Positions 34,099 to 43,308 of a stretch of 64,000 nt of DNA are shown piece by piece. The stretch is from positions 38,708 to 102,707 of the forward strand of contig NZ_FMUR01000015.1 in NCBI RefSeq assembly GCF_900101605.1. Direction: 5' to 3'. Position numbers and translations under genes: made by a program. Numbering within the stretch: position 1 is the stretch's first letter; every line of letters begins with the position of its first letter. The notes beneath the pieces were generated by a model. That model did no database searches. It saw nothing but the letters and a program-made list of their open reading frames with translations, and was not told the DNA's origin. Source of the stretch: Butyrivibrio hungatei. Lineage in GTDB: Bacteria > Bacillota > Clostridia > Lachnospirales > Lachnospiraceae.

Positions 34099-36057
34099 AT
34101 GGGCAAAAAAGTATTTATATCTGAAGCTGACGAATATTTATTCGGACAGGGAACGCACTATGAGATTTATGAGAAACTCGGAGCACATCCCACAGAAGAA
34201 AATGGGAAGAAGGGATACTTTTTTGCTGTGTGGGCACCAAATGCAGCAAAAGTCCATGTTGTCGGATCGTTCAACAACTGGGCTGAAGATGCGCACCCTC
34301 TAGAGCGTACTTCTGTCGGCAATATATGGACAGGTTTCATTCCGGGAGTTGGAGTGGGTGAATTGTACAAGTTCCTCATAACAACACCGGAAGGAAAAAA
34401 GCTGTATAAAGCCGATCCTTATGCAAATTATTCTGAACTTCGTCCCGGAAACGCATCCAGAACCACAGATTTATCCGGCTTTAAATGGTCGGACTCAGGT
34501 TGGTATGAAAAAATAAAGGGCAAGGATCCCAACAGACAGCCCATTGCAATCTACGAATGCCACATCGGTTCATGGATGAAACATCCGGATGGGACGGAAG
34601 ATGGTTTTTATACTTACAGACAGTTCGCAGACAGAATTGTCGAGTATCTCAAAGAAATGCCTTATACCCACATTGAGCTCATAGGAATAGCTGAGCATCC
34701 TTTTGACGGGTCATGGGGCTATCAGGTTACGGGCTACTATGCCCCGACATCAAGATACGGTGAGCCTTCGGACTTTATGTATCTTGTCAACAAGCTTCAC
34801 AAGAACAACATAGGAGTAATACTTGACTGGGTTCCCGCGCATTTTGCAACGGATGAATTCGGACTTTCCTGTTTTGACGGAAAATGCATTTATGAAGATC
34901 CCGACCCGAGAAAGGGCGAGCATCCAGACTGGGGAACCAAGATTTTTAATCTGGGTAAACCCGAGGTAAAAAATTTCCTTATTGCAAATGCTCTTTTCTG
35001 GATAAGAAAGTTCCATATAGACGGAATACGTGTGGATGCGGTCGCTTCCATGCTTTATCTTGATTATGGCAAAAAAGACGGACAGTGGGTTCCAAATAAA
35101 TATGGTGAAAAAGAGAATCTCGATGCGATAGAGTTCTTTAAACATTTAAACAGCGTGGTAAGAGGGACATATCCCGAGTTTCTTACGATTGCCGAAGAAT
35201 CTACGGCATGGCCTAAAGTCACAGCGCCACCTGAAGAGGATGGACTTGGATTTGCGTTTAAGTGGAACATGGGATGGATGCATGATTTTTGTGAGTACAT
35301 GAAGCTTGATCCGTATTTCAGGCAGGGCGCTCACAATATGATGACCTTTGCCATGAGTTATAACAGCTCTGAGAATTATATTCTCCCTCTTTCGCATGAT
35401 GAGGTTGTGCATCTTAAGTGTTCTATGCTTGAGAAGATGCCGGGGTACAAGGTTGATAAGTACGCGAACCTTCGTGCCGGCTATACATTCATGTTTGGGC
35501 ATTCGGGCAAAAAACTTCTTTTCATGGGACAGGACTTTGCTCAGGAAAGAGAGTGGAGTGAGAAGCGGGAGCTTGACTGGTTCCTCTTGGCAAATGATCT
35601 CAACAGAGGAATGAAGGACTATGTTTCTCAGCTCTTGAAGATATACAGAAAATATCCCGCTATGTACGAAGTAGATAACGATTGGGGCGGATTTGAGTGG
35701 ATAAATGCAGATGACAAGGAGCGCAGCACTTACAGCTTCTACAGACGTGCTATAGATGGTAAGGATAACCTGCTGTTTGTTATCAACATGACACCTGTTG
35801 AGAGAAAAGATTTTAAGGTCGGAGTTCCTTTTTCAGGCAAATATGTGCATATCCTGGACAGTAATGGAGTAGAGTTTGGCGGAAATGGCAGTAATATTCC
35901 AAGTGAGATAACTGCAAAGAAGGGACTCTGCGACTACAAAGACTACAGCATAACATTTGATCTTCCTGCGTACGGAGCTGAGGTATTTCGCTTTAAGGGA
36001 ACGGCAAAGAAAAGGAAAAGCGCGAAAACTGCCGGAACCGTAAAAGAAAAAATATAA
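34099..36057 (+). CDS. glgB: 1,4-alpha-glucan branching enzyme
   Basis: Introduces alpha-1,6 branches into glycogen. It has an N-terminal CBM48 module (AVWAPNAAKVHVVGSFNNW), a GH13 barrel with nucleophile D313 in GIRVDAVASM, acid/base E366 in IAEESTAWP and the third acidic residue in PLSHDEVVH, and a C-terminal beta domain with a Lys-rich tail. The 652-aa length fits GlgB without the extra N-terminal domain. The SD GAGGGGG lies before the ATG. It is transcribed with the upstream large protein (31-nt gap) or alone; a terminator follows. Confidence 0.95.
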   Translation: MGKKVFISEADEYLFGQGTHYEIYEKLGAHPTEENGKKGYFFAVWAPNAAKVHVVGSFNNWAEDAHPLERTSVGNIWTGFIPGVGVGELYKFLITTPEGKKLYKADPYANYSELRPGNASRTTDLSGFKWSDSGWYEKIKGKDPNRQPIAIYECHIGSWMKHPDGTEDGFYTYRQFADRIVEYLKEMPYTHIELIGIAEHPFDGSWGYQVTGYYAPTSRYGEPSDFMYLVNKLHKNNIGVILDWVPAHFATDEFGLSCFDGKCIYEDPDPRKGEHPDWGTKIFNLGKPEVKNFLIANALFWIRKFHIDGIRVDAVASMLYLDYGKKDGQWVPNKYGEKENLDAIEFFKHLNSVVRGTYPEFLTIAEESTAWPKVTAPPEEDGLGFAFKWNMGWMHDFCEYMKLDPYFRQGAHNMMTFAMSYNSSENYILPLSHDEVVHLKCSMLEKMPGYKVDKYANLRAGYTFMFGHSGKKLLFMGQDFAQEREWSEKRELDWFLLANDLNRGMKDYVSQLLKIYRKYPAMYEVDNDWGGFEWINADDKERSTYSFYRRAIDGKDNLLFVINMTPVERKDFKVGVPFSGKYVHILDSNGVEFGGNGSNIPSEITAKKGLCDYKDYSITFDLPAYGAEVFRFKGTAKKRKSAKTAGTVKEKI

Positions 36058-36097
36058 AAATTTTGATATTAAGAAATAAAATTTTTCAGCCGAAATA

Positions 36098-36130
36098 GAA
36101 GGTGACGGAATGTAAACCCGTCACCTTTTT
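36098..36130 (+). terminator. glgB terminator
   Basis: AAGGTGACGG pairs perfectly with CCGTCACCTT around an AATGTAAAC loop and is followed by TTT. It separates glgB from the flagellin cluster. Confidence 0.82.
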
Positions 36131-36172
36131 AGATTACATAAGCAGTACATTTATATTAAAAATGAGGCGTAT

Positions 36173-39100
36173 ATGAACATTAATTTTCAGACTGTGACAG
36201 GGAAGAAGACAACTGAGGATTCTATGTACGTCGGCATGGATGCTGAGGACAGGATCAATAAGAGTGTGGTAAAGCAAAGCTCGGTGAGTGCGATTACCGT
36301 TAACCTTGATACAAGCATATTCAGTAATGATGTATATGCAAGTCATGCCAGAGGAGCTGAGGATATCAGCGAGATGGCAAAGAACACGGATGTTTTGACG
36401 CAGCATAATTATATGGCACTACTGTCAAATACTATGTCTGAGGAGGACTATGCCAAGGCTCTTCAGGATGGTTTTGATGTGAAAAATCTTAATAGTTCAG
36501 ATACAGTGAACATCCTTGATAAGATCAAGGGTGTACTTTTGGAGTCCGGAGTTGAAGTTGCAGGTTTCAACGATGATATGAGCGTTGAGAAACTTACGAA
36601 GATAACGGGAAGCAGGTCACTTGCGGAGTCCATTCAAAAGGAGTTTTCCAAGAACGATATTCCAATGACCGTTGAGAATGTAAGAGGGGCAAAAGGAGCT
36701 TATGAAGAGGCTGCTCAGATTAAGGAGCCTTCAGACGGTGCGGTCAAATACATGGTTCTCAATAACATGAAGCCCACAATAAGCAATTTTTATCTTGCAG
36801 CTCACAGTACAAACGGACAGAATCTTTCGGGAAGAGGATTCTATGCGCAGGAAGCAGGCGGTTATTATGCGCAGAAAGCGGACAGCATAAACTGGGACAG
36901 TCTCGCTCCGCAGATAGATAAAGTGCTTGCCGAAGCAGGATATGATACAAATGATTCGGGGATAAGAAATGACGCAAAATGGATGGTTGAGCAGGGAATC
37001 CCGTTAACACCCGAAAATTTAAGCACGCTTACCGAAATTGCCAAGGTGGATTTTCCCATATCGGAGGAGGCTGCCGTTAAGGCGGCTGCATCTGCGATAC
37101 TTGACGGTAAAAGTGCGGTTGAGGGAAATCTTGCGGATTCGGAAAGTAATATAGAAAAAGCAATCAGAGTTTATGAAAATACCAAGCTTATCACCGATGA
37201 TGCGGTAAAGAGTGTTGTTGAAGAAGAAAAAGAGCTGAATATCAAGAATCTTGTTATGGCAAGCGGTGAAGGAGCGGGAGTTAACCCTGAGAATCCGACA
37301 GCTCTTTTGTCCGATAACGATCCCAAAGTCGTTGCGGCGAGACTTCAGCTTGAGGAAGTAAGACTTCGCATGAGTGTCGAAGCAAACAAAAACCTTTTGG
37401 ACAGAGGTTTTGAGATAGATACGGCGCCAATGAGGAATCTTATCGAAGAGCTTTCGAACATCTTAAAAGACATAGAGGGTACGCAGGCAGGCGAGATCAT
37501 AGACGACATCACAGGTGTTAAGGCATCGGGGCCTGCAAGAGTATATGACCTGACTCTTGAGAAGATTCAGATTATAAGTAAAGGCCCTGCGGACATTTCG
37601 GGACTCATGGCGGGAAGATTGCAGACAGCGACTCTTTCGCAGATAAGTGATGTCTCGGCGAGCCTTACAAGAAAGTTCAAGGCTGCGGGCGAAGGCTATG
37701 AATCTATGATGACCGCACCCAGAGCGGATCTTGGAGATAGTATTAAGAAAGCATTCAGAAATGTCGATGATATACTTCGGGATTTCGGCGAAGAGGCAAA
37801 TGAGGAAAATCGCAGAGCGGTAAGAATACTTGGATATAACAGTATGGAGATCACGGAAGAGAATTTTGAAAACGTGAGGGCCTGGGACCGCAAGTTTGTC
37901 GCAACGCTTGAAAGACTTAAGCCCGGAGCGGTTTTGAATCTTATAAGAGAAGGAAACAATCCTCTCAATATGACGCTTGAGCAGCTTTCGGACAGCCTCG
38001 ATCAGGGAATGTTTAACGGAAGCGGCGACGGAAAAAGAGATTCCGACAGATCCCGTGAAAAGTTCTCCAAGTTTATCTGCAAGCTTGAGCAGAAAAAAGA
38101 TATCACGAAAGAAGAGAAGGCTTCTTTTATCGGAATATACAGACTTTTCCATACATTAAAGGCAAATGATTACAAGGCAATCGGTTCCGTATTAAAGACG
38201 GGAAAAGATATGACCTTGGGAAATCTTTTGATCGAGACAAGAAGTGGAAGGACCGCAAAGAGCGGCATTGATTATTCCGTGAGTGATAACTTTGGCGGAG
38301 TTGACCTAAAAGAAGGAAATTCTGTGAAAATTGACGAACAGATAAATTCGGCCTTCAGATTTTATAGGTCACAAGCCGATATAGTATATGAGAATCTCGA
38401 GCCCGAAAAATTAAAGGCAGCAAAACCCACGCCCGCTACAGAGTTGGAGGATTTTGCAAGGGCGCTTGAGAATGAAGAGATCGATCCTGAACTTGAGAAA
38501 GCATATATCAAAGATCAGGTGCAGGAGATACGAAATGTAGCCGGTTCAAAGGCTGCACCTGCCGCAATCGCAGAGATGGAAGCATTTGAAGTTGAGATGA
38601 ATTTCAACAATCTTGAAGCTATGATCGGCGTGAGGCGGGATCGAAGAAACGGAAATTTATGGAACAGGGCGCAGGAGCTTGTAAAGAGAGATATAGCAGA
38701 AGATATGGATACTCTTACAGAAGCTCTTGATAATGACAATTACGAAGAGACTTATACTAAGAGTCTTGAAAATATTTCCGACAAACTTTCGGATGTACTT
38801 GTAGATCCGGAAACAGAGTACATTGATGTTAAGGCAATTACTCTTATGCAAAAACAGATTTCCGTGATGGCATACACATCGGAGAAAGGAACCTTCGAAG
38901 TGCCGGTGGAAATAGATGGAACAAAAGTATCAATGCACATCACTCTAAGGAGTGACAACAGCAGAATTTCAAGGATGGAAGCAAGTGTTCAGACTACAGA
39001 CTACGGTCTTATCTCGGCAAATCTTTACCGGGAGGAAGGCGGTATAACGGGAATGCTTACAACAACGTATGCAGGAAGTCCCGAAGAGACTGAATATCTT

Positions 39101-39313
39101 GAAAGCGTAAAAACTAAGATGTGCGATAAATTAGCGGAGAAGATAGAGGATGCAGGTGTAGACCGAAACAGAATTGCGATTCTCTATAACGCACAGGCAC
39201 AACCTACCAAAGTAGGCACGGTTAATGCACAAGCCATGGACGGCGAAAGTAATTTGACAGCAGATACAGGCACACTTTTGAAAATGGCGAAAGCATTTAT
39301 AGAGGCGCTCTAA
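36173..39313 (+). CDS. DUF6240-like protein upstream of flagellin
   Basis: A 1046-aa protein, mostly helical and acidic, without signal peptide or membrane segment. It begins MNINFQTVTGKK and contains repeated helical units such as TPENLSTLTEIAK, MTVENVRGAKGAYEEA and ITEENFENVRAWDRK. The last 150 residues (EVPVEIDGTKVSMHITLR ... RMEASVQTTDYGLISANLYR) are strand-rich. They recall the C-terminal domain of the hook-length regulator FliK, a likeness and not a proof. Lachnospiraceae carry such DUF6240 proteins in flagellar loci. It is 28 nt upstream of the flagellin gene in the same direction. The likely role is in flagellar assembly. Confidence 0.7.
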   Translation: MNINFQTVTGKKTTEDSMYVGMDAEDRINKSVVKQSSVSAITVNLDTSIFSNDVYASHARGAEDISEMAKNTDVLTQHNYMALLSNTMSEEDYAKALQDGFDVKNLNSSDTVNILDKIKGVLLESGVEVAGFNDDMSVEKLTKITGSRSLAESIQKEFSKNDIPMTVENVRGAKGAYEEAAQIKEPSDGAVKYMVLNNMKPTISNFYLAAHSTNGQNLSGRGFYAQEAGGYYAQKADSINWDSLAPQIDKVLAEAGYDTNDSGIRNDAKWMVEQGIPLTPENLSTLTEIAKVDFPISEEAAVKAAASAILDGKSAVEGNLADSESNIEKAIRVYENTKLITDDAVKSVVEEEKELNIKNLVMASGEGAGVNPENPTALLSDNDPKVVAARLQLEEVRLRMSVEANKNLLDRGFEIDTAPMRNLIEELSNILKDIEGTQAGEIIDDITGVKASGPARVYDLTLEKIQIISKGPADISGLMAGRLQTATLSQISDVSASLTRKFKAAGEGYESMMTAPRADLGDSIKKAFRNVDDILRDFGEEANEENRRAVRILGYNSMEITEENFENVRAWDRKFVATLERLKPGAVLNLIREGNNPLNMTLEQLSDSLDQGMFNGSGDGKRDSDRSREKFSKFICKLEQKKDITKEEKASFIGIYRLFHTLKANDYKAIGSVLKTGKDMTLGNLLIETRSGRTAKSGIDYSVSDNFGGVDLKEGNSVKIDEQINSAFRFYRSQADIVYENLEPEKLKAAKPTPATELEDFARALENEEIDPELEKAYIKDQVQEIRNVAGSKAAPAAIAEMEAFEVEMNFNNLEAMIGVRRDRRNGNLWNRAQELVKRDIAEDMDTLTEALDNDNYEETYTKSLENISDKLSDVLVDPETEYIDVKAITLMQKQISVMAYTSEKGTFEVPVEIDGTKVSMHITLRSDNSRISRMEASVQTTDYGLISANLYREEGGITGMLTTTYAGSPEETEYLESVKTKMCDKLAEKIEDAGVDRNRIAILYNAQAQPTKVGTVNAQAMDGESNLTADTGTLLKMAKAFIEAL

Positions 39314-39341
39314 GCTCTATACGTGCAGAAAAGAGGTTAAC

Positions 39342-40517
39342 ATGAAAGTAAACTACAACATGTCCGCAATGATCGCAAACAATGCTTTACAGAAAAATGA
39401 CAAGCTTCTTTCGGAATCACTTGAGAGACTTTCAAGTGGTCTTAAGATTGCAAATGCCAAGGATAATCCTTCGGGCCTTGCAATGTCCAGAAGAATGAAT
39501 TCACAGATAGAAGGATTGGGAGTTGCAAATAACAGTGCAAACGACGGAATCTCAATCGTACAGGTTGCAGACGGAACACTCTCAGAGATACATGCGGTTC
39601 TCCAGAGAATGAGTCAGCTTGCAATTCAGTCAAGTAACGGAACACTCACCGAAAATGACAGAAAGACAATTCAGGAGGAAGTTACGCAGCTTAAACAGGA
39701 AATCGACAGAATGGCAAACACCACTCAGTTCAACGGACAAAATATTCTTGACGGCTCTTTTGACCTCAAAGGATATGTTACCGATGAGAGCGGCAAGTCA
39801 AATGCGAATATTAAAGTTGCAAGCTATTCAGATAACTTTGATGCCGGCAATTATGAAGTAAGAGGACTTGATATTGATTTTGCCAGACTTATGGGAAAAG
39901 CGGGTGTCGATAAAAAAGCTATCTTCAGTGAGGATGCGGATCTCAGCAATATAAAAGTATATAAGATAGGTGAAGACGGAAAAGAAGAACCTTACATGAC
40001 AAATCATATGATCGCAAGCATAGAGGAAGACGTTCTTACACTGTCAGACGGCACCGGAAAGAGCATCAGCATAAAAATGGATGAGTCCTACAAGGGAACT
40101 CTTAATCTTGAGATCACCGGCAAGGGCGCGATGACAATGCAGGTTGGAGCAAACGAGGGACAGACACTTGATATCAGGATTCCGCAGGTGTCACTTACGG
40201 CGCTCAGGATCAGTAACCTTGATATGTCTAATCTTACAGGTGCAAATCAGGCAATTGACAGTCTGAAGGATGCAATCGAAACCGTTAATGCCATGAGAAG
40301 CAGGCTTGGTGCATATCAGAACAGACTTGAGCACACGGTAAGCGGTCTTGATATTACCGTTGAGAATATGACTGCGGCGTACTCAAGAATCATGGATGTA
40401 GATATGGCAGAGGAGATGACAATATATTCCACACAGCAGGTTCTTTCTCAGGCTGGAACATCAATGATGGCGCAGGCCAATGAAAGACCGGCGCAGATTC
40501 TGCAGCTCCTTCAGTAA
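39342..40517 (+). CDS. Flagellin
   Basis: The filament subunit of the flagellum, 391 aa. The conserved N-terminal D0/D1 helices (MKVNYNMSAMIANNALQKN, then LSSGLKIANAKDNPSGLAMS) and the C-terminal D1/D0 helices (RSRLGAYQNRLEHTVSGL, ending MAQANERPAQILQLLQ) flank a short variable centre (about 145-285). This is a mid-size flagellin. GAGG precedes the ATG. It is followed by a FliS-like chaperone gene. Confidence 0.95.
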   Translation: MKVNYNMSAMIANNALQKNDKLLSESLERLSSGLKIANAKDNPSGLAMSRRMNSQIEGLGVANNSANDGISIVQVADGTLSEIHAVLQRMSQLAIQSSNGTLTENDRKTIQEEVTQLKQEIDRMANTTQFNGQNILDGSFDLKGYVTDESGKSNANIKVASYSDNFDAGNYEVRGLDIDFARLMGKAGVDKKAIFSEDADLSNIKVYKIGEDGKEEPYMTNHMIASIEEDVLTLSDGTGKSISIKMDESYKGTLNLEITGKGAMTMQVGANEGQTLDIRIPQVSLTALRISNLDMSNLTGANQAIDSLKDAIETVNAMRSRLGAYQNRLEHTVSGLDITVENMTAAYSRIMDVDMAEEMTIYSTQQVLSQAGTSMMAQANERPAQILQLLQ

Positions 40518-40554
40518 ACTTTTTTAACCGGTTGTATAGTAATCGAGGTGGACA

Positions 40555-41031
40555 ATGACACAGGAAAAGAAGCAGGAATTTACCCTTAAGATATCACAGG
40601 CAAATAAAACTCAGCTCATCACAATCTTGTATGAGATGGTCATAGAGTATCTCAATGATGCGATAGATGAGATCGGTATAGGGAAAAAAGACGAAGCTGA
40701 TAAGTATATTGGATATGCGCAGAGCTGCATTGACGAACTTATCAGATCTCTTAATCTCAGCTATGAGCTTGCCAAGAATCTACACGCCATCTATATTTTT
40801 TCAAAAAAGGAGCTTATGGTGGCAGGAGTCAATTACAGCAGCCATAAGATCTGGAGAGTGGTTCAGAATTTTAAGTGCTTAAAAGAAGCATATAAAGAAA
40901 TCGAGAAGTATGACACAAGCAGTCCAATGATGGGAAATACCCAGAAGGTATACACGGGTCTTACATACGGAAGACACTGCCTGAATGAGGATCTTGCGAT
41001 GGTATGTGCCAATCGAGGATATATGGCATAA
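40555..41031 (+). CDS. FliS-like flagellin chaperone
   Basis: A 158-aa helical protein resembling FliS. It has a first helix rich in Gln/Ser (KISQANKTQLITILYEMVI), then EADKYIGYAQSCIDELIRSLN, matching the four-helix export chaperone that caps flagellin C-termini. An additional tail of about 35 residues ends CANRGYMA. The position right after flagellin supports the call. It is longer than usual FliS (about 125-135 aa). Confidence 0.78.
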   Translation: MTQEKKQEFTLKISQANKTQLITILYEMVIEYLNDAIDEIGIGKKDEADKYIGYAQSCIDELIRSLNLSYELAKNLHAIYIFSKKELMVAGVNYSSHKIWRVVQNFKCLKEAYKEIEKYDTSSPMMGNTQKVYTGLTYGRHCLNEDLAMVCANRGYMA

Positions 41032-41044
41032 ATATACATTTTTT

Positions 41045-41053
41045 TGTTATACT
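41045..41053 (+). promoter_or_regulatory. Extended -10 directly before a start codon
   Basis: TGTTATACT is an extended -10. Its last base is 6 nt before the ATG of the LytTR gene, and no Shine-Dalgarno lies between, so transcription from it would begin at or next to the ATG and give a leaderless mRNA. Confidence 0.45.
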
Positions 41054-41059
41054 TAAAAT

Positions 41060-41764
41060 ATGATAAATATTTGTATCGTAGAAGATGAGTCGGATCAGGC
41101 CGACTTACTCAGAAACTACATACAGACCTATGGGAATAAAAACAATCAGCAGGTTAACATAACCCACTTCTCTGACGGTATCGATCTTGTGGATGAGTAT
41201 CGGGCACAGTTCGATATTATTCTCCTCGATATTCAAATGAAGCATCTGGACGGAATGGTTGCTGCTGAGAAAATCCGAAAGGTTGACGCTGACGTGGTAA
41301 TTATTTTTATTACGTCAACGGTGAGATATGCCGTGCAGGGATATGCTGTCGATGCGCTTGGATATGTGCTTAAACCGGTGCCGTATCTGCAATTCGAGCA
41401 GCTGTTCGACAAGGCTATTTCGCGTGTTATGACCAAAAAAGAAAAGCTCTATATCAGGGTATCTGTGGACGAGCGACAACTTAAGCTTGATTGCGACAAT
41501 ATTTATTACATCGAGAGCCAGCGAAACAATGTCTGTATTCACTGTGCCGATGAAGATTATATAACTGCTGGACCGCTTAAAAAGTTTGAAGAAATGCTTA
41601 GCGGTCACGGTTTTAGTAAATGTCACAATGCTTATATCGTGAATCTGTCTTACGTTGAAGGTGTCAGGAAGGAAGAAGTTCTTTTGACGAGTGGGATCGT
41701 TCTTCCCATAAGCCGCGCACGTAAGAAGGAATTTATGATGGCGCTGACGGAAGATATTTTGTAA
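41060..41764 (+). CDS. LytTR-family response regulator
   Basis: An AgrA-like regulator of 234 aa. The receiver domain has IVEDESDQ at the start and D57 in IILLDIQMKHLDG. A LytTR DNA-binding domain (about 130-230) shows YIESQRNNVCIH and FSKCHNAYIVNLSYV. It is paired with the GHKL kinase that follows after 15 nt. No SD is visible before the ATG. Such pairs usually sense peptides. The position after flagellin genes may mean that they control motility, but this is inferred. Confidence 0.92.
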   Translation: MINICIVEDESDQADLLRNYIQTYGNKNNQQVNITHFSDGIDLVDEYRAQFDIILLDIQMKHLDGMVAAEKIRKVDADVVIIFITSTVRYAVQGYAVDALGYVLKPVPYLQFEQLFDKAISRVMTKKEKLYIRVSVDERQLKLDCDNIYYIESQRNNVCIHCADEDYITAGPLKKFEEMLSGHGFSKCHNAYIVNLSYVEGVRKEEVLLTSGIVLPISRARKKEFMMALTEDIL

Positions 41765-41779
41765 AAAAGAGGAGAATCT

Positions 41780-43138
41780 ATGGATTTTTCATCATTCTTA
41801 GACCCGAAGAATTTACAGGATACCCCGCGACTTTTTACCGCCATTGCTGAATGGCTGGCGGTTTTTATATATTTCAATATTTATAAAAGAGACAGTCATG
41901 GCAAGCTGTATGCATTGCAGTGTGTACTTTCGTTTGCCGCACAGGTGGGATTTCAGTTTGTGGCAGGTCTTTTGCCGATAGGATTCTGGATCCCCAGCAT
42001 GGTCGGTGCCGTGGCTTTGATGTATCTGACTCTGTACATGGTACTTGACATTAAGCCCAGGGACTGCGGCGTCATAACAACGCATGCGTTTGTTCTTGCA
42101 GAATTTTCAGCCAGTCTGTACAAGCAGTTGTATGTATGGGCTGTATATCTTAACGGATATGAAGGCTTTCTTCCGTCATTTGCGGTCATGTTCGTTGTCT
42201 TTGCACTGACCTATAATATCTACTATCGCATTGAACGTGATAATTTCCCCGGAAACAGAAATCTAAATATAAGTGAGCGCGAGCTTATCAGTGTCATTGC
42301 AACAGGTATCGGCGCTTTCATAATGTCCAACATAAGCTTTGTCACTAAAAGGACTCCGTTTTCAGCAACCGAGAACATGCTCTATGTCCGTACTCTTGTT
42401 GACTTTGGAGGAATGTTGATGCTCATGACTGAGATGGGACGAAGGAACGAGATGGCGGCAAAGAGTGAGAACGACGCAATTAATCAGCTTTTCCAGAGAC
42501 AGTATGAGCAGTACAAACTTGCCATAGATAATTCCGAGGCGCTACGAAAAGAGATACATGACATGAAGCATTACGTCCTTGCGCTTAAAAATGAGGACGA
42601 TCCCAAGAAACGTGCGGAAGTTTTGGATGATATGGAGCAGGCGATCGCAATCCAGGAATCGTTTATGAATACCGGAAACCGCGTTCTTGATGTAATTCTT
42701 ACGACCAAGAGCCTTCAGTGCCAGAAGAAAGACATCACTTTAAATGCCATGGTTGACGGAGATGTTCTTTCGGCAATTCATGTAAAAGATATCTGTTCTC
42801 TTTTTGGAAATATTATCGACAATGCAATTGAAGCGACTCAGGTACTTACTGATAAGGAGAAAAGACTTATCACTTTGTCCGTACGAAGCCGCAATCAGTT
42901 CATTATTATTGAATGCGAAAATTGCTCCGACGGATCTTTTGTGCGCCTTAAAAACAATCAGCGCCGCAGGATCTTTCGCGGTACGAATCTGCCCAAGACC
43001 ACCAAGGCAGATAATGTTAAACATGGCTATGGCCTTAAATCCATAGCGCAGGTGGCGGAAAAATACGGCGGAAACATGAACTGTACGTATGAAGACGGAT
43101 GGTTCAAGGTTAAAGTCATCCTTTCATACAAAGAATAG
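41780..43138 (+). CDS. GHKL-domain sensor kinase (AgrC-like)
   Basis: A 452-aa kinase with about six membrane helices in the first 200 residues, the AgrC-type sensor layout. The phospho-acceptor H260 lies in EALRKEIHDMKHYVLAL. A GHKL-type ATPase domain follows with IIDNAIEAT and KHGYGLKSIAQVAEKYGG. It acts with the preceding LytTR regulator. No autoinducer peptide gene (agrD-like) or AgrB protease was found next to it. GAGGAG precedes the ATG. Confidence 0.9.
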   Translation: MDFSSFLDPKNLQDTPRLFTAIAEWLAVFIYFNIYKRDSHGKLYALQCVLSFAAQVGFQFVAGLLPIGFWIPSMVGAVALMYLTLYMVLDIKPRDCGVITTHAFVLAEFSASLYKQLYVWAVYLNGYEGFLPSFAVMFVVFALTYNIYYRIERDNFPGNRNLNISERELISVIATGIGAFIMSNISFVTKRTPFSATENMLYVRTLVDFGGMLMLMTEMGRRNEMAAKSENDAINQLFQRQYEQYKLAIDNSEALRKEIHDMKHYVLALKNEDDPKKRAEVLDDMEQAIAIQESFMNTGNRVLDVILTTKSLQCQKKDITLNAMVDGDVLSAIHVKDICSLFGNIIDNAIEATQVLTDKEKRLITLSVRSRNQFIIIECENCSDGSFVRLKNNQRRRIFRGTNLPKTTKADNVKHGYGLKSIAQVAEKYGGNMNCTYEDGWFKVKVILSYKE

Positions 43139-43143
43139 CGTAG

Positions 43144-43178
43144 AAACCTTGTGAAGTGTGGATTTCACGAGGTTTTTT
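43144..43178 (+). terminator. Terminator after the GHKL kinase
   Basis: AAACCTTGTGAA pairs with TTTCACGAGGTTT (short loop) and is followed by a T-run. It closes the LytTR/GHKL operon. Confidence 0.82.
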
Positions 43179-43308
43179 GCGTGCTTATCAATTCATTTTT
43201 TCTTTTCTCTATGCAAGTTATCACGAATAAATGACAAGTTATCCTTGCACAAACTCCATTAATAAAAATACATGTTATAACAAAAATACAGACAAGGAGG
43301 TACGCTTT

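Noticed and set aside
43231..43308. N-terminal extension of the first GH3 frame.
   Set aside because: The strong AAGGAGG lies inside this stretch and points to the TTG at 43309.
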